Positions 7,516 to 16,236 of a stretch of 64,000 nucleotides of DNA are shown piece by piece. The notes beneath the pieces were generated by a model, which was not told the origin of the DNA, did not search any database, and worked only from the letters and a program-made list of their open reading frames with translations. This DNA is from Streptomyces corallincola (GTDB lineage Bacteria; Actinomycetota; Actinomycetes; Streptomycetales; Streptomycetaceae): the NCBI RefSeq assembly GCF_019104725.1, contig NZ_JAHRXF010000017.1, forward strand, positions 45,408-109,407, read 5' to 3'. Numbering within the stretch: the stretch's first letter is position 1; each line of letters opens with the position of its first letter. The translations under genes and the position numbers were made by a program.

Positions 7516-8040
7516 TCAGCTCTGCTCGACCGGTTCCTCGTAGCCGCTCAGGGTCCAGCCCGGTGTCCGTTCCTCGCGGTGGAGGTCGGCCGGGTGGGTC
7601 TCCTCGCCGCAGACGGCGCAGACGGTGCGGGGGGCGTAGTCGTGGTCGTGGTGGCGGAAGCGGACGGGCGGGGCGGTGACGGCCCAGCGGTCGCCCCAGG
7701 TGATGAGGGCGCGGGTGACAACGGCGAGTTCGCGCCCGGCGTCGGTGAGGTAGTAGCCGTCGCGGTGGGGTTCGTTCGGCAGCGGGCGGCGCTCCAGGAC
7801 GCCCTTCTCGACGAGGTCCTTGAGGCGGGCGGCGAGGCGGTCGGTGGGGGCGCCGGTGTTCTTGGCGATCTGCCGGAAGCGGTGGTTTCCGAGCATGACC
7901 TCGCGGACGGCGGTGAGCGCCCAGCGGTCGCCGACGATCTGGAGCGCGGCGGCGAGCGAGCAGGGGCGGCCGGGCAGGTCCTGGGGGTCGATGCGAGCGG
8001 TCACCGGGCCAGTGTCCCGCACCGAGGGTTTGATTTCCAA
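7516..8040 (-). CDS. HxlR-family winged-helix regulator
   Basis: A 174-residue protein with the HxlR winged helix (PCSLAAALQIVGDRWALTAV at residues 26-45, then RFRQIAKNTGAPTDRLAARL and a Tyr-rich wing, RDGYYLTDAGREL). Cys27 sits at the position often used for thiol or redox sensing in this family. The C-terminal extension adds a CAVC pair (141-144) that could bind metal or sense redox. The gene is divergent from a DHA2-type efflux transporter with only 24 bases between starts, so it very probably represses that transporter and itself. Confidence 0.9.
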   Translation of the reverse strand: MEIKPSVRDTGPVTARIDPQDLPGRPCSLAAALQIVGDRWALTAVREVMLGNHRFRQIAKNTGAPTDRLAARLKDLVEKGVLERRPLPNEPHRDGYYLTDAGRELAVVTRALITWGDRWAVTAPPVRFRHHDHDYAPRTVCAVCGEETHPADLHREERTPGWTLSGYEEPVEQS

Positions 8041-8064
8041 ACTGATGCTTGTTTGACTGCCCTC

Positions 8065-9528
8065 ATGGCCTCATCGCTTGGATTTTCAAACCGTAGGCGG
8101 ACGGGTTCTGTCCGTGACCCCGGCCGTGGTCAGGTCCGGGCCCGCGCGGCCACCGTCGTGGTCCTGCTCGCGGTCTTCATGACCAACCTCGACCTGTGGA
8201 TCGTGAACGTCGCGCTCCCCGCACTCGGCACCGCGTTCTCCGGGCCCGGCCGCCCGGCGGACCTCGCCTCGCTGTCCTGGGTGCTCAACGCGTACGCGAT
8301 CACGCTGGCCGCGCTGCTGGTGGTGGCCGGGCGGACCGGTGACCGGGTGGGGCAGCGGCCGGTGTTCCTGACCGGGGTCGCCGTGTTCACGCTGGCCTCC
8401 CTGGCGTGCGCGCTCGCGCCGTCCCTGCCGGTGCTGGTCATCGCGCGGGTGGTGCAGGCCGCCGGAGCCGCCGCGCAGTTGCCGACCTCGCTGGCGCTGC
8501 TGCTGGCGACGGTCCCGGCCGAGGGCCGGACGCGCGCCACGCGCGGGTGGGCCGCCGTCGGCGGCCTCGCGGCGGCGGCCGGGCCGGTCGCGGGCGGGCT
8601 GCTGGTGCAGGTGGACTGGCGGTGGGTGTTCGTGATCAACGTGCCGATCGGGCTGGCCACCCTGCTGGCCGGGCGGGCGGTACTGCCGCGCGCCGCCGCC
8701 CGCGAGACGGGGCCGATGCCGGACCTGCTCGGCGCGGTCCTGGTCACGGTGGCCGTCGCCGCACTGTCCGGGGCGCTGGTCCAGGGGCCGGAGTGGGGCT
8801 GGCTCGGCGGGGGCACGGTGGGGCTGCTGGCGCTGGCGGTGCTCGCCGGAGCGGGCTTCGCCGTACGGTCGCTGCGGCATCCGCGTCCGCTGTTCGAACT
8901 GCGCCTGCTGCGGCTGCCCCGGTTCGGCGGGGCGAGCCTCGGCACGCTCGTGTTCGGCGTCGCCTTCGCGATCATGCTGCTTTCCAACGTGCTGTGGTGC
9001 CAGGACGTGTGGCATTGGAGCGCGCTGCGCACCGGGCTGGCGCTGGTGCCGGGTCCCGCGCTGGTCCCGGTGGTGACCCTGCTGACCGCCCGCGCCGCCC
9101 ACCGTTTCGGGCACGGTCCGCTGGTCGCGGCGGGCGGGCTCCTGTTCGCGGGCGCGATGCTGTGGCGGGTCGCGTTCGTCTCCGTACGGCCCGACTACGT
9201 GGGTGACCTGCTGCCCAGCCAGCTGCTCGGCGGCATCGGGGTCGGCCTGGCCCTCGGCACCCTGGTCGCCGCCGGTGTCCACGCCCTGCCGCCCGACCGC
9301 GCGGCCACCGGCTCGGCACTGGTCAACTCGGTCCGCCAGATCTCGGCCACTGTAGGCGTCGCCGTCCTTGTCGCCCTCCTCGGCTCCCGCACGGGTGCGG
9401 CATCCCGCGCGGAGTTCCGCACGGCCTGGGCTGTCGCGGCCGGGTTGAGCCTGGTCAGCGCGGGGGTGGGGGTGCACTTGGCCCGGGGCGGGGGTCGGGG
9501 TCGGGCGCGTGGGACCGGCCGGGCGTGA
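8065..9528 (+). CDS. DHA2-type MFS multidrug efflux transporter
   Basis: A 487-residue membrane protein with about 14 predicted hydrophobic segments. It has the DHA2 motif C region and the first-helix signature (MTNLDLWIVNVALPALGTAF), plus the loop 2-3 motif (GRTGDRVGQRPVF). This matches QacA/EmrB-like proton-driven drug exporters. ATG 8065 is chosen because the long upstream extension of the frame is antisense to the HxlR gene. Its start lies 24 bases from the divergent HxlR start, so the two genes share one compact promoter/operator. The likely substrate is a toxic small molecule sensed by the regulator. Confidence 0.9.
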   Translation: MASSLGFSNRRRTGSVRDPGRGQVRARAATVVVLLAVFMTNLDLWIVNVALPALGTAFSGPGRPADLASLSWVLNAYAITLAALLVVAGRTGDRVGQRPVFLTGVAVFTLASLACALAPSLPVLVIARVVQAAGAAAQLPTSLALLLATVPAEGRTRATRGWAAVGGLAAAAGPVAGGLLVQVDWRWVFVINVPIGLATLLAGRAVLPRAAARETGPMPDLLGAVLVTVAVAALSGALVQGPEWGWLGGGTVGLLALAVLAGAGFAVRSLRHPRPLFELRLLRLPRFGGASLGTLVFGVAFAIMLLSNVLWCQDVWHWSALRTGLALVPGPALVPVVTLLTARAAHRFGHGPLVAAGGLLFAGAMLWRVAFVSVRPDYVGDLLPSQLLGGIGVGLALGTLVAAGVHALPPDRAATGSALVNSVRQISATVGVAVLVALLGSRTGAASRAEFRTAWAVAAGLSLVSAGVGVHLARGGGRGRARGTGRA

Positions 9529-9640
9529 AGCGTCCGCGCCCAGCAGCGAGGCTCATGCGGGCAGCGCCCAGCGGGCGGCTTCAGCGGGCAGCTTCAGCGC
9601 CCAGTGGGCGGCCTGAGCGCTCGGCGGGCGGCTCAGCGCT

Positions 9641-9675
9641 CAGCACGCAGCACGCAGCACGCAGCACGCAGCACG
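9641..9675. repeat. 7-bp tandem repeat, five copies
   Basis: CAGCACG is repeated five times without error between two converging genes. It is preceded (9540-9640) by looser repeats around CAGCGCCCAGYGGGCGGC. There is no coding potential of note. Confidence 0.9.
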
Positions 9676-9706
9676 CCCCACTCCCCCGCGCCGCGCGCAG
9701 CTCCCC

Positions 9707-10306
9707 TCACTCCCCCTGTGCCGCCCTCGCCGCCCCCTCCAGTTGCTCGCGGTACTCCTGCCACCACTCCTCGCCCCCCGGAGGCATGTTCTCGTTGCCC
9801 CGCACATAGCCGGTGCTGCCGTCGAGCTGTTCGCGGAGGATGTCGGCGTGGCCGGCGTGGCGCTGGGTGTCGGAGAGGACGCGGACGAAGACGTGGCTGA
9901 GGGTGACGGCGCTACGGTGCTCGGGCCACCAGGGGACGTGGCCCAGGGCGTCCAGCGGGAGGGCGGCGAACGTGGCATCGGAGTGCTGCCACGCCTGACG
10001 GTAGAGGCCGACGACCTGCTCGCGTGACTCCTCGGCGGTTGCCCACATGTCCGCGTTGTACTCCGCGTTCATGCCGTACCAGGCGGGCGGCGGGCCGTCC
10101 GTGAAGAACGGGCGGCCGAACGTGTCCCCGAAGTAGCCCAGTTCCACCGCGGTGACGTGCTTGATCAGGCCCAGCAGGTTGGTGCCCGTCGAGGTCAGCG
10201 GGCGCCGGATGTCGTACTCGGAGAGCCCGTCGAGCTTCCAGAGCAGGGCGTCACGCGCGTCCTGGAGGTACTTGAGGAGGTCCGCCTTCTGGTTCGTCTC
10301 GGTCAT
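9707..10306 (-). CDS. DinB-family protein (DUF664-like)
   Basis: A 199-residue four-helix-bundle protein of the DinB/YfiT superfamily, DUF664 branch. Family landmarks are LLGLIKHVTAVELGYFGDTF (first metal-ligand histidine region) and LSHVFVRVLSDTQRHAGHAD (second histidine pair, HAGHAD), ending near ILREQLDGSTG. Actinobacterial members are putative thiol- (mycothiol- or bacillithiol-) dependent transferases. The three His positions support metal binding, but the substrate is unknown. ATG 10306 is chosen; the frame extends upstream without family support. It is convergent with the DHA2 transporter, across a repeat-filled spacer. Confidence 0.85.
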   Translation of the reverse strand: MTETNQKADLLKYLQDARDALLWKLDGLSEYDIRRPLTSTGTNLLGLIKHVTAVELGYFGDTFGRPFFTDGPPPAWYGMNAEYNADMWATAEESREQVVGLYRQAWQHSDATFAALPLDALGHVPWWPEHRSAVTLSHVFVRVLSDTQRHAGHADILREQLDGSTGYVRGNENMPPGGEEWWQEYREQLEGAARAAQGE

Positions 10307-10361
10307 GCGGGCAGTGTGGCAGGCACCACTGACAATTCGGCCGGGACCGACGACCCCGGTC

Positions 10362-10420
10362 CGTACGGACGATCCCGCCAGTACGGACGACTCTGCCGGT
10401 ACGGATGATTCGGGCGAACC
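10362..10420. repeat. Imperfect ~15-20-bp tandem repeat around TACGGACGA
   Basis: Three or four degenerate units of the form GTACGGACGATYC lie in the gap between the DinB and SDR genes. They may be remnants of slippage. No regulatory logic is evident. Confidence 0.5.
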
Positions 10421-10537
10421 GGGATGACGCCCGAACGGCGGGGCGGCTGATTCCGGAGGTGCGGATCGGGGGTACTGGACAAGTCCGCCAGTCCCCCAAC
10501 CCCTGATTTTTCCCCGAGGAACAGCGAGGAGAGCGCC

Positions 10538-11569
10538 GTGGCCGAGATCTCGGAGAACGACAGGGACCGCCCCACCCCCGAGGGAGACCGTCCCACCCCT
10601 GACAGGGACCACCCCACCCCCGACAGGGTTCGTCCCACCCCCCTACGGGACCACCCCACCCCCGACGCCCCCCTGCGTGGCCGCGTCGCCGTCGTGACCG
10701 GGGCCGCGCGCGGGGTCGGGGAGGCGCTCGCGCGGCGGCTGTCCGGGGCCGGGATGCGGGTGGCGCTGCTCGGGCGGGAGCGGGAGAGCCTCGCACGGGC
10801 CGCCGCCTCGCTGCCGGAGCCCAGCATGTGTGTCGAGGCCGATGTCACCGACCGGGACGCGCTCGCGGACGCGGCCCGGCGGATCGCGGCGGAACTGGGT
10901 CCGGCGAGCGTGGTCGTGGCCAACGCTGGCATCGCCGCCGGGGGCCCGTTCGGCGGTACGCCCGCCGAGCTGTGGCAGCGCGTCATCGACGTGAACCTGA
11001 TCGGCGCCGCCAACACCGCCCGGGCTTTCCTTCCCCAACTCATCGACAAACGTGGGTACTTCCTCCAGATCGCGTCCACCGCCGCGTTCGGTTCGGCGCC
11101 CATGATGAGCGCGTACTGCGCATCCAAGGCCGGTGCCGAGTCCTTCGCGCAGGCGCTGCGCGGCGAGGTGGCCCCCGACGGCGTGACCGTGGGCATCGCC
11201 TACCTGCACTGGACCGGCACGGACATGGTCTCCGGCATCGACGACCACCCCGTACTGCGCGCCCTGCGCCGTAACCAGCCGGGGTTCGCGCGCCGCGTGC
11301 ACAGCACCGACCGTGTCGCGGACTGGCTCACCACCGGCATCACCCGCCGCGCCCACCAGATCTACGCCCCGCCCTGGCTGCGCTGGTGCCAGCCCCTGCG
11401 GCCTCTCTTCCCGGCCGTCGTCTCCCGGATGACCCGGCACGAGCTGCGCACCCATTCCCGTACCGAACTCGGCTCCGACACGGAGGTGTTGGGCGCCGGG
11501 GGACGTGCGGACTGGGAGGCGCATCTCGCGGAGGGACGGGCCGGGGCCGTAGGCCGCACGCCGTCGTGA
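10538..11569 (+). CDS. Short-chain dehydrogenase/reductase with a repetitive N-terminal tail
   Basis: A 343-residue SDR. It has the nucleotide-binding motif TGAARGVG (residues 54-61), the NAG motif (ANAG near 128-131) and the catalytic triad S180, Y193, K197 (YCASK). The fold normally starts near residue 47. The first 45 residues are an unusual low-complexity tail of five PTP-containing units (DRPTP, DRPTP, DHPTP, VRPTP, DHPTP) encoded by an ~18-21-bp tandem repeat. GTG 10538 is placed behind GAGGAGAG. The enzyme probably oxidises or reduces a lipophilic alcohol/ketone; the substrate is unknown. It is followed by a 500-base gap. Confidence 0.85.
   Translation: MAEISENDRDRPTPEGDRPTPDRDHPTPDRVRPTPLRDHPTPDAPLRGRVAVVTGAARGVGEALARRLSGAGMRVALLGRERESLARAAASLPEPSMCVEADVTDRDALADAARRIAAELGPASVVVANAGIAAGGPFGGTPAELWQRVIDVNLIGAANTARAFLPQLIDKRGYFLQIASTAAFGSAPMMSAYCASKAGAESFAQALRGEVAPDGVTVGIAYLHWTGTDMVSGIDDHPVLRALRRNQPGFARRVHSTDRVADWLTTGITRRAHQIYAPPWLRWCQPLRPLFPAVVSRMTRHELRTHSRTELGSDTEVLGAGGRADWEAHLAEGRAGAVGRTPS
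10559..10664. repeat. Intragenic tandem repeat encoding the (D)(R/H)PTP tail
   Basis: About five units resembling GGGACCACCCCACCCCCGAC, 18-21 bases each and in frame, encode the N-terminal extension of the SDR. Confidence 0.8.
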
Positions 11570-12073
11570 GGGGCAGACTGCCGTCCCACCGCCGCCCCGG
11601 CCATCGGCCTGCCCCAGAGGACCCCGCACCCCGGCGCTCGGCCATCGCCACCGGACGGCGCCGGGAACCAAACCACCACCGTCCCTACACCACCGCCCCG
11701 GCACCACCGTCCTGGCGCAACCCACCCCAGCACCGGCTGAACTCCCCGTCCCCCCAAGGCGCTTCGGATCACCTCGGACCGCGAACCGCCGGGAGAGCGA
11801 CCTCATGCCTCGTCGGCGGATACGTACGTGTCCGAGGCCGGGGAAGGCTTCGTGGACGGCGTGCCGGAACACGGGCGCGGCCTCGGAACCCGGACGTCCG
11901 GCACCGGACGACACCGGCACCGGACGACAAAGACACGGTCGGGTGACGGGCGGCCCGTGAACCCGGGTCCGGGCACGCGGTGCATCCGTGCATGAGGAAA
12001 CATCGGTAAACGCGTGTGAACCACGCAGGCGTTCGCCGACACGCGTCGCCCCCGTCACCACCCGAGGAGACCG
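11570..12073. other. 504-base gap without a recognisable gene
   Basis: Both strands show only chance frames with no family features. The first half is rich in CCACC-type runs (for example around 11670-11720). The second half contains alternating CACCGGACGACA-type short repeats near 11900-11935. A promoter for the MMPL gene must lie in the last 100 bases (an AT-richer patch with ATGAGGAAACATCGGTAAAC at about 11991-12010), but no clear boxes can be assigned. Confidence 0.6.
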
Positions 12074-14263
12074 ATGACCCCCGCCCGGCGCGCCCGCTGG
12101 CTCGTCCCGCTCGCCCTGCTCCTCGTATGGCTCGGAGCGGGCGCCGCCTTCGGCCCGTACGCCGGACGGCTCGGCGAGGTGTCGAGCAACGACCAGGCGG
12201 CCTTCCTGCCCCGCAACGCCGCCTCCACCCAGGTACTGCGGGAGCAGAAGGCGTTCGCGCAGAAGGAGACCCTGCCCGCCATCGTCGTGTGGACCACCGG
12301 GAAGGGGACGGACGCCGCCGCGCTGCGACCGCGCGCCGCCCGCGCCCTGGCCTCGCTGGCGAAGGACCCCGCCCTCGCCGGACCCGTGTCCGCGCCGATC
12401 GCGTCCGGCGACGGCCGCGCCCTGGAAGGTGTCGTCCCGCTCCGGCCCGACCTCGGTGACGGCCTCGCCGACGCCCTCGACCGGGTCCGCGCGGCGGCCC
12501 GGCAGGTGCCGGGCACCACCGTCCAGTTGGCCGGACCGGCGGCCAGTCAGGCCGATCTCGCGGACGCCTTCGCCGGTATCGACGGCATCCTGCTCCTCGT
12601 CGCCCTCCTCAGCGTCCTGGTCATCCTCCTCCTCGTGTACCGCAGCGTCCTGCTGCCGTTCGTCATCATCCTCGGCGCGGTGTTCGCGCTCGGTGTGGCC
12701 TGCGCCGTCGTCTACGTCCTGGCCGAACGGGGCGTCGTACGGGTGGACGGACAGATCCAGGGCATCCTGTCGATCCTCGTCATCGGCGCCGCCACCGACT
12801 ACGCGCTGCTCCTCACCGCCCGGCACCGCGAGGAACTCGCGGCGGGCAAGGACCGGCAGAGTGCCGTCCGCGCCGCCGTGCGACGGTCCTCGGGGGCCGT
12901 CGTCGCCAGCGCCGCCACCGTCGTCGCCGGACTGCTCGCCCTGCTGCTGAGCGACCTCACCAACAACCGCGCCCTCGGCCCCGTGGGTGCCATCGGCATC
13001 GTGTGCGCGCTGCTCTCCGCGCTGACCTTCCTGCCCGCGGTGCTCGCCCTGCTCGGCGGCGCCGCCTACTGGCCGGCCACCCCCGCCAGGCAGCGCACGC
13101 GCGGGCACGGCCGACGCCTGTGGGAGGGGGTCGCGGACCGCATCGACCGCAGCCCGCGCCGGGTCTGGGCCGTCGCCCTGCTGCCCCTGGTCGTGTTCGC
13201 CGCGCTCTCCCCGACGCTGGCGTCCAAGGGCGTCCCCATGAACGGCATCTTCGTCAACGACGCGCCGTCCGTCGCCGCCCAGGACACCCTCGGCCGCCAC
13301 TTCCCCGGCGGTTCCGGCAACCCGACCGTCGTCATCGCCCAGGCCGACCGCTTCTCCCAGGTCGCCGACACGGCCCGCCGCACCCCCGGAGTCGCCGCGG
13401 TCGCGCCGCTCACCCGCGCGGGCAGGCCCGGCGCGGACGCCCCGCCGGTGGTCGCCGACGGCCGCGCCCTGCTGTACGTCACCCTCCGGGACGGCGCCGA
13501 CAGTGACGCGGCCCGCACCACCGTGGCCCGGCTGCGCACCGCGCTGGACGGCGTACCCGGCGCCGACGCCCTGGTCGGCGGCTTCACCGCCCAGCGCTAC
13601 GACACGGTGAAGACCGCCGAACGCGACCGCTCCGTCATCGTCCCGGTGGTCCTCGCGGTCATCCTCGTCGTCCTGATCGGCCTGCTCCGCTCGCTGGTCG
13701 CCCCGGTCCTGCTGGTGGCCACCGTGGCACTCAGCTACCTGGCCACGCTCGGTGTGTCCGCGCTGGTCTTCCAGCACCTGCTGGACTTCACCAGCACCGA
13801 CCCCTCGGTCCCGCTGTACGGGTTCGTGTTCCTGGTCGCGCTCGGGGTGGACTACAACATCTTCCTCATGTCGCGCGTCCGTGAGGAATCGTTGCGGCTG
13901 GGGGTGCGCGAGGGGGTGCGCCGGGGTCTGGTCACCACCGGAGGCGTGATCACCTCGGCCGGTGTGGTGCTCGCGGCGACGTTCGCCGCTCTGGTGGTGA
14001 TCCCGCTCGTGTTCCTCGTGCAGATCGCGTTCATCGTCGCGTTCGGCGTGCTGCTGGACACACTGGTCGTCCGCTCCCTGCTCGTCCCGGCCCTGGTCCG
14101 CGACCTCGGCCGCTGGACGTGGTGGCCGGGCGCGCTGAGCCGGAGCACCGGCGGCCCCGGCACCGCCCGGCCGGACACCACCGGGCCCACGGACACCGGT
14201 CCCACGGACACCGGGCCGACCGGACGGGACGTCAGCACGGGCACCTCGCGGCACACCGGCTGA
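12074..14263 (+). CDS. MMPL/RND-type membrane transporter
   Basis: A 729-residue RND-superfamily protein of the actinobacterial MMPL type. It has an N-terminal membrane helix, a periplasmic loop, a block of five to six helices including GAATDYALLLTARHREELAA (the G-x-x-x-D-Y signature), and a duplicated second half with ALGVDYNIFLMSRVREESLR. The two D-Y motifs are the proton-relay Asp positions. These proteins export lipids or hydrophobic compounds across the membrane. The last 30 residues are a repetitive PTDTGPTDTGPTG tail from an 18-bp tandem repeat. ATG 12074 follows GAGGAGACCG. A small UBP zinc-finger gene follows 55 bases downstream and is probably cotranscribed. Confidence 0.9.
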   Translation: MTPARRARWLVPLALLLVWLGAGAAFGPYAGRLGEVSSNDQAAFLPRNAASTQVLREQKAFAQKETLPAIVVWTTGKGTDAAALRPRAARALASLAKDPALAGPVSAPIASGDGRALEGVVPLRPDLGDGLADALDRVRAAARQVPGTTVQLAGPAASQADLADAFAGIDGILLLVALLSVLVILLLVYRSVLLPFVIILGAVFALGVACAVVYVLAERGVVRVDGQIQGILSILVIGAATDYALLLTARHREELAAGKDRQSAVRAAVRRSSGAVVASAATVVAGLLALLLSDLTNNRALGPVGAIGIVCALLSALTFLPAVLALLGGAAYWPATPARQRTRGHGRRLWEGVADRIDRSPRRVWAVALLPLVVFAALSPTLASKGVPMNGIFVNDAPSVAAQDTLGRHFPGGSGNPTVVIAQADRFSQVADTARRTPGVAAVAPLTRAGRPGADAPPVVADGRALLYVTLRDGADSDAARTTVARLRTALDGVPGADALVGGFTAQRYDTVKTAERDRSVIVPVVLAVILVVLIGLLRSLVAPVLLVATVALSYLATLGVSALVFQHLLDFTSTDPSVPLYGFVFLVALGVDYNIFLMSRVREESLRLGVREGVRRGLVTTGGVITSAGVVLAATFAALVVIPLVFLVQIAFIVAFGVLLDTLVVRSLLVPALVRDLGRWTWWPGALSRSTGGPGTARPDTTGPTDTGPTDTGPTGRDVSTGTSRHTG

Positions 14264-14318
14264 TCACGTACGGCGCCGGACATCGGCAGGCCCGACAGCA
14301 GGAAGGAAGGAGCAGACG

Positions 14319-14627
14319 ATGACCACATGGACGGTCCGGCCCGACGGTGGCAGGCCCGAGAGCACCCGCTGCGCGCATCTGGACCAGCCCGCGCCTCCGC
14401 CGCCCACCGGCCGCCCGGTCTGCGAGGAGTGCGCGGCGCGGGGACGCTCCTGGGTCCACCTCCGCGTCTGTCTGACCTGCGGCCACACGGGCTGCTGCGA
14501 CAGTTCCCCCGCGGCCCACGCCAACGCCCACTACGAGCGGACCGCCCACCCGGTGGCCGCCGCCCTGGAACCGTCGGAGCACTGGGCCTGGTGCTACACC
14601 GACGTGGTGTTCCTGGAACGCCGGTAA
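14319..14627 (+). CDS. UBP-type zinc-finger domain protein
   Basis: A 102-residue protein consisting almost entirely of a ZnF_UBP domain. Putative zinc ligands are C18, H20, C35, C38, C51, C54, C59/C60, H67, H71 and H77, with the characteristic CLTCGHTGCCDSSPAAHANA centre. In eukaryotes this finger binds the ubiquitin C-terminus. In actinobacteria, which lack ubiquitin, stand-alone copies occur next to transporters or redox enzymes and their partner is unknown. It follows the MMPL gene by 55 bases with its own AAGGAAGGAGC ribosome site, suggesting an operon. Confidence 0.85.
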   Translation: MTTWTVRPDGGRPESTRCAHLDQPAPPPPTGRPVCEECAARGRSWVHLRVCLTCGHTGCCDSSPAAHANAHYERTAHPVAAALEPSEHWAWCYTDVVFLERR

Positions 14628-14787
14628 GGCGGAGACGGCCACGTCCCGGCGATCCCGGTGCGCGGCACGAACGGGACGCCCCGGAAAACCAGTTGCTCCG
14701 GTTGCCGCCAGCGTCCCGGACACCGAGCCGGACACTCGGCGCCGGGCAGCCCCAGCTCCCTCACCTGCTGGACGGTGACGGGTTCGC

Positions 14788-15087
14788 TCAGGCGCTCGCC
14801 GTGCTCCGGTGGGCGAGGGCGGGCCGGGGTGCCGCGTGGTGGGCGGGCAGGGCCGCGGACGAAGCGGGGACGAGACGGCGCAGCCACAGGGAGGCGGTGA
14901 GGAGCAGGCCGGTGAAGACGGCCAGCAGGGCGGCGGCGACCCACATACGGCGGCTGCCCGGTTCGGTCCAGCCGGTGAGGGCGGCCGCGAGGGCCCAGAG
15001 CAGGGCCCCGGCCGCGTAGAAGGCGCGGACGCGGCGGAGTTGGCGTACGGCCCGCAGGAGGGTGAGGGGTTCGGTCTTCGCTGCCAT
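14788..15087 (-). CDS. Small two-helix membrane protein
   Basis: A 99-residue protein with two predicted membrane helices (AFYAAGALLWALAAALTGW at about 22-40 and MWVAAALLAVFTGLLLTASL at about 48-67), flanked by basic residues and ending in an Ala/His-rich cytoplasmic tail. No family is recognised. It resembles short Streptomyces membrane proteins of unknown role. It is convergent with the UBP gene and 250 bases downstream of the IclR gene on the same strand. Confidence 0.6.
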   Translation of the reverse strand: MAAKTEPLTLLRAVRQLRRVRAFYAAGALLWALAAALTGWTEPGSRRMWVAAALLAVFTGLLLTASLWLRRLVPASSAALPAHHAAPRPALAHRSTASA

Positions 15088-15149
15088 GCGGATGCGGGTA
15101 CCCCGATCACGGGAGGCATCACCCGGCCGTCACGGCTCGTCCTCAACTC

Positions 15150-15310
15150 CGTTCACGGACAGGCTCTTTGCGCCTCCGATTCCCCGGTCACCCCCGTGCT
15201 CCGCTCACCGGACGCCCCCGTGCTCCGCTCACCGGCCGCCCCCCGTACTCCTCTCACCAGTCACCCCGACTCCGTTCCTCGGCCGCTCCCGACTCCGTTC
15301 ACCGGCAGGC
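15150..15310. repeat. Degenerate ~20-bp repeats (CCGTGCTCCGCTCACCGG type)
   Basis: Four to five imperfect units built on CTCCGYTCACCGG fill the gap between the small membrane protein and the IclR gene, including two near-identical CCCCCGTGCTCCGCTCACCG copies around 15194-15238. Confidence 0.75.
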
Positions 15311-15340
15311 CCGTTGACCCCGGTGAGCCCGGTCCGCCGC

Positions 15341-16093
15341 TCAACTCCCCGCCCGCAGCGTCCTGGACAGCCCGAGCGCCGCTGTCCGCACCGCCGGGGC
15401 CAGGCGGGCCGGGTGGAAGCCCGCGCGGGGGACGGCCACGGAGAGGGCGGCGACGGCACGGCCGCCGGGGCCGAAGACGGGGGCGGCGACGCAGGCGACG
15501 CCCTCGGCGGCTTCCTGTTCCTCGTAGGCGAGGCCGGAGACCTGGGTCTGTTCGAGGGCGGTGCGCAGCCGGGCGGGGTCGGTGAGGGAGTGGCGGGTGA
15601 GGCGGGGCAGCGGGGCGGTGAGGACCTCGTCGGTGAGTTCGGGCGGGGAGAAGGCGAGCAGGGCCTTGCCCACGGCGGTGCAGGTCAGGGGGAGTTTGCC
15701 GCCGATGCGGGAGGGCAGGGCGAGGGAGTCGTGGCCGTGGATGCGTTCGACGTAGACGACGTGGTGGCCCTCGCGGACGCCGAGGTGCACGGTCGCGCGG
15801 GTCGCTTCGAACAAGTCCTGGAGGAAGGGCAGGGCGGCCTCGCGCAGGTCCCGGCGGCGCGGGACGAGGGAGCCGAGCTCGAAGAGCCTGCCGCCGAGGT
15901 GGTAGCCGTCCGGGCCGTGTTCCAGCAGGCCGAGTCCGAGCAGCGAGGCGACCAGCCGGGACGTGGTGCTCTTGGCGAGGCCCGCCCGGTCCGCGAGTTC
16001 CGTGAGACGGAACGGACCACCACTGGGGACGAAGCAGTCCAGGAGGAATACGGCTTTCTCCAGCATGGTGCCGTTGGCGCTGTTCCGTGACAT
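15341..16093 (-). CDS. IclR-family transcriptional regulator of the aldolase/acetaldehyde dehydrogenase pair
   Basis: A 250-residue IclR protein. The N-terminal winged helix ([20 protein letters not shown], residues 28-47) is followed by the effector domain with the usual blocks ([52 protein letters not shown]). It is divergent from the acylating acetaldehyde dehydrogenase gene, so the likely targets are that operon and itself. The effector may be a pathway intermediate. A GTTCC-N7-GGAAC inverted repeat overlaps the start codon and could be its operator. ATG 16093 is supported by family length. Confidence 0.9.
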   Translation of the reverse strand: MSRNSANGTMLEKAVFLLDCFVPSGGPFRLTELADRAGLAKSTTSRLVASLLGLGLLEHGPDGYHLGGRLFELGSLVPRRRDLREAALPFLQDLFEATRATVHLGVREGHHVVYVERIHGHDSLALPSRIGGKLPLTCTAVGKALLAFSPPELTDEVLTAPLPRLTRHSLTDPARLRTALEQTQVSGLAYEEQEAAEGVACVAAPVFGPGGRAVAALSVAVPRAGFHPARLAPAVRTAALGLSRTLRAGS

Positions 16094-16098
16094 GGAAC
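16082..16098. promoter_or_regulatory. Candidate IclR operator at the iclR start
   Basis: The inverted repeat GTTCC-N7-GGAAC spans the start codon of the IclR gene. Its placement fits autorepression. The arms are short, so chance cannot be excluded. Confidence 0.35.
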
Positions 16099-16130
16099 GG
16101 ATTTTGCCAGGTCGGACCCCGGTCGTCTAT

Positions 16131-16205
16131 CCAGTAGGGGTCACCAGCAGGGGTCACCCACCCCGTACCAGCAGGGGTCATCCGCCTCGTACCAGTACGG
16201 GGTCA
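16131..16205. repeat. 13-bp repeat CCAGYAGGGGTCA, four copies
   Basis: Copies occur at 16131, 16144, 16168 and 16192 (the last with one inserted base). They lie in the 143-base divergent gap between the IclR gene and the acetaldehyde dehydrogenase gene, so they could be binding sites or simple slippage repeats. Confidence 0.8.
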
Positions 16206-16236
16206 TCCCGCCCGCATCCGACCGGAGGGCCGAGCA

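Noticed and set aside
7579..8064. Long N-terminal extension of the DHA2 transporter frame
   Set aside because: It is antisense to the HxlR gene, is Gly/Val-rich and non-family. The ATG at 8065 gives the normal MFS N-terminus.
10643..14254. A 1203-codon open frame antisense to the MMPL and SDR genes
   Set aside because: High-GC shadow frame; its Arg/Gly/Asp-rich composition has no domain, and the plus strand encodes clear proteins.
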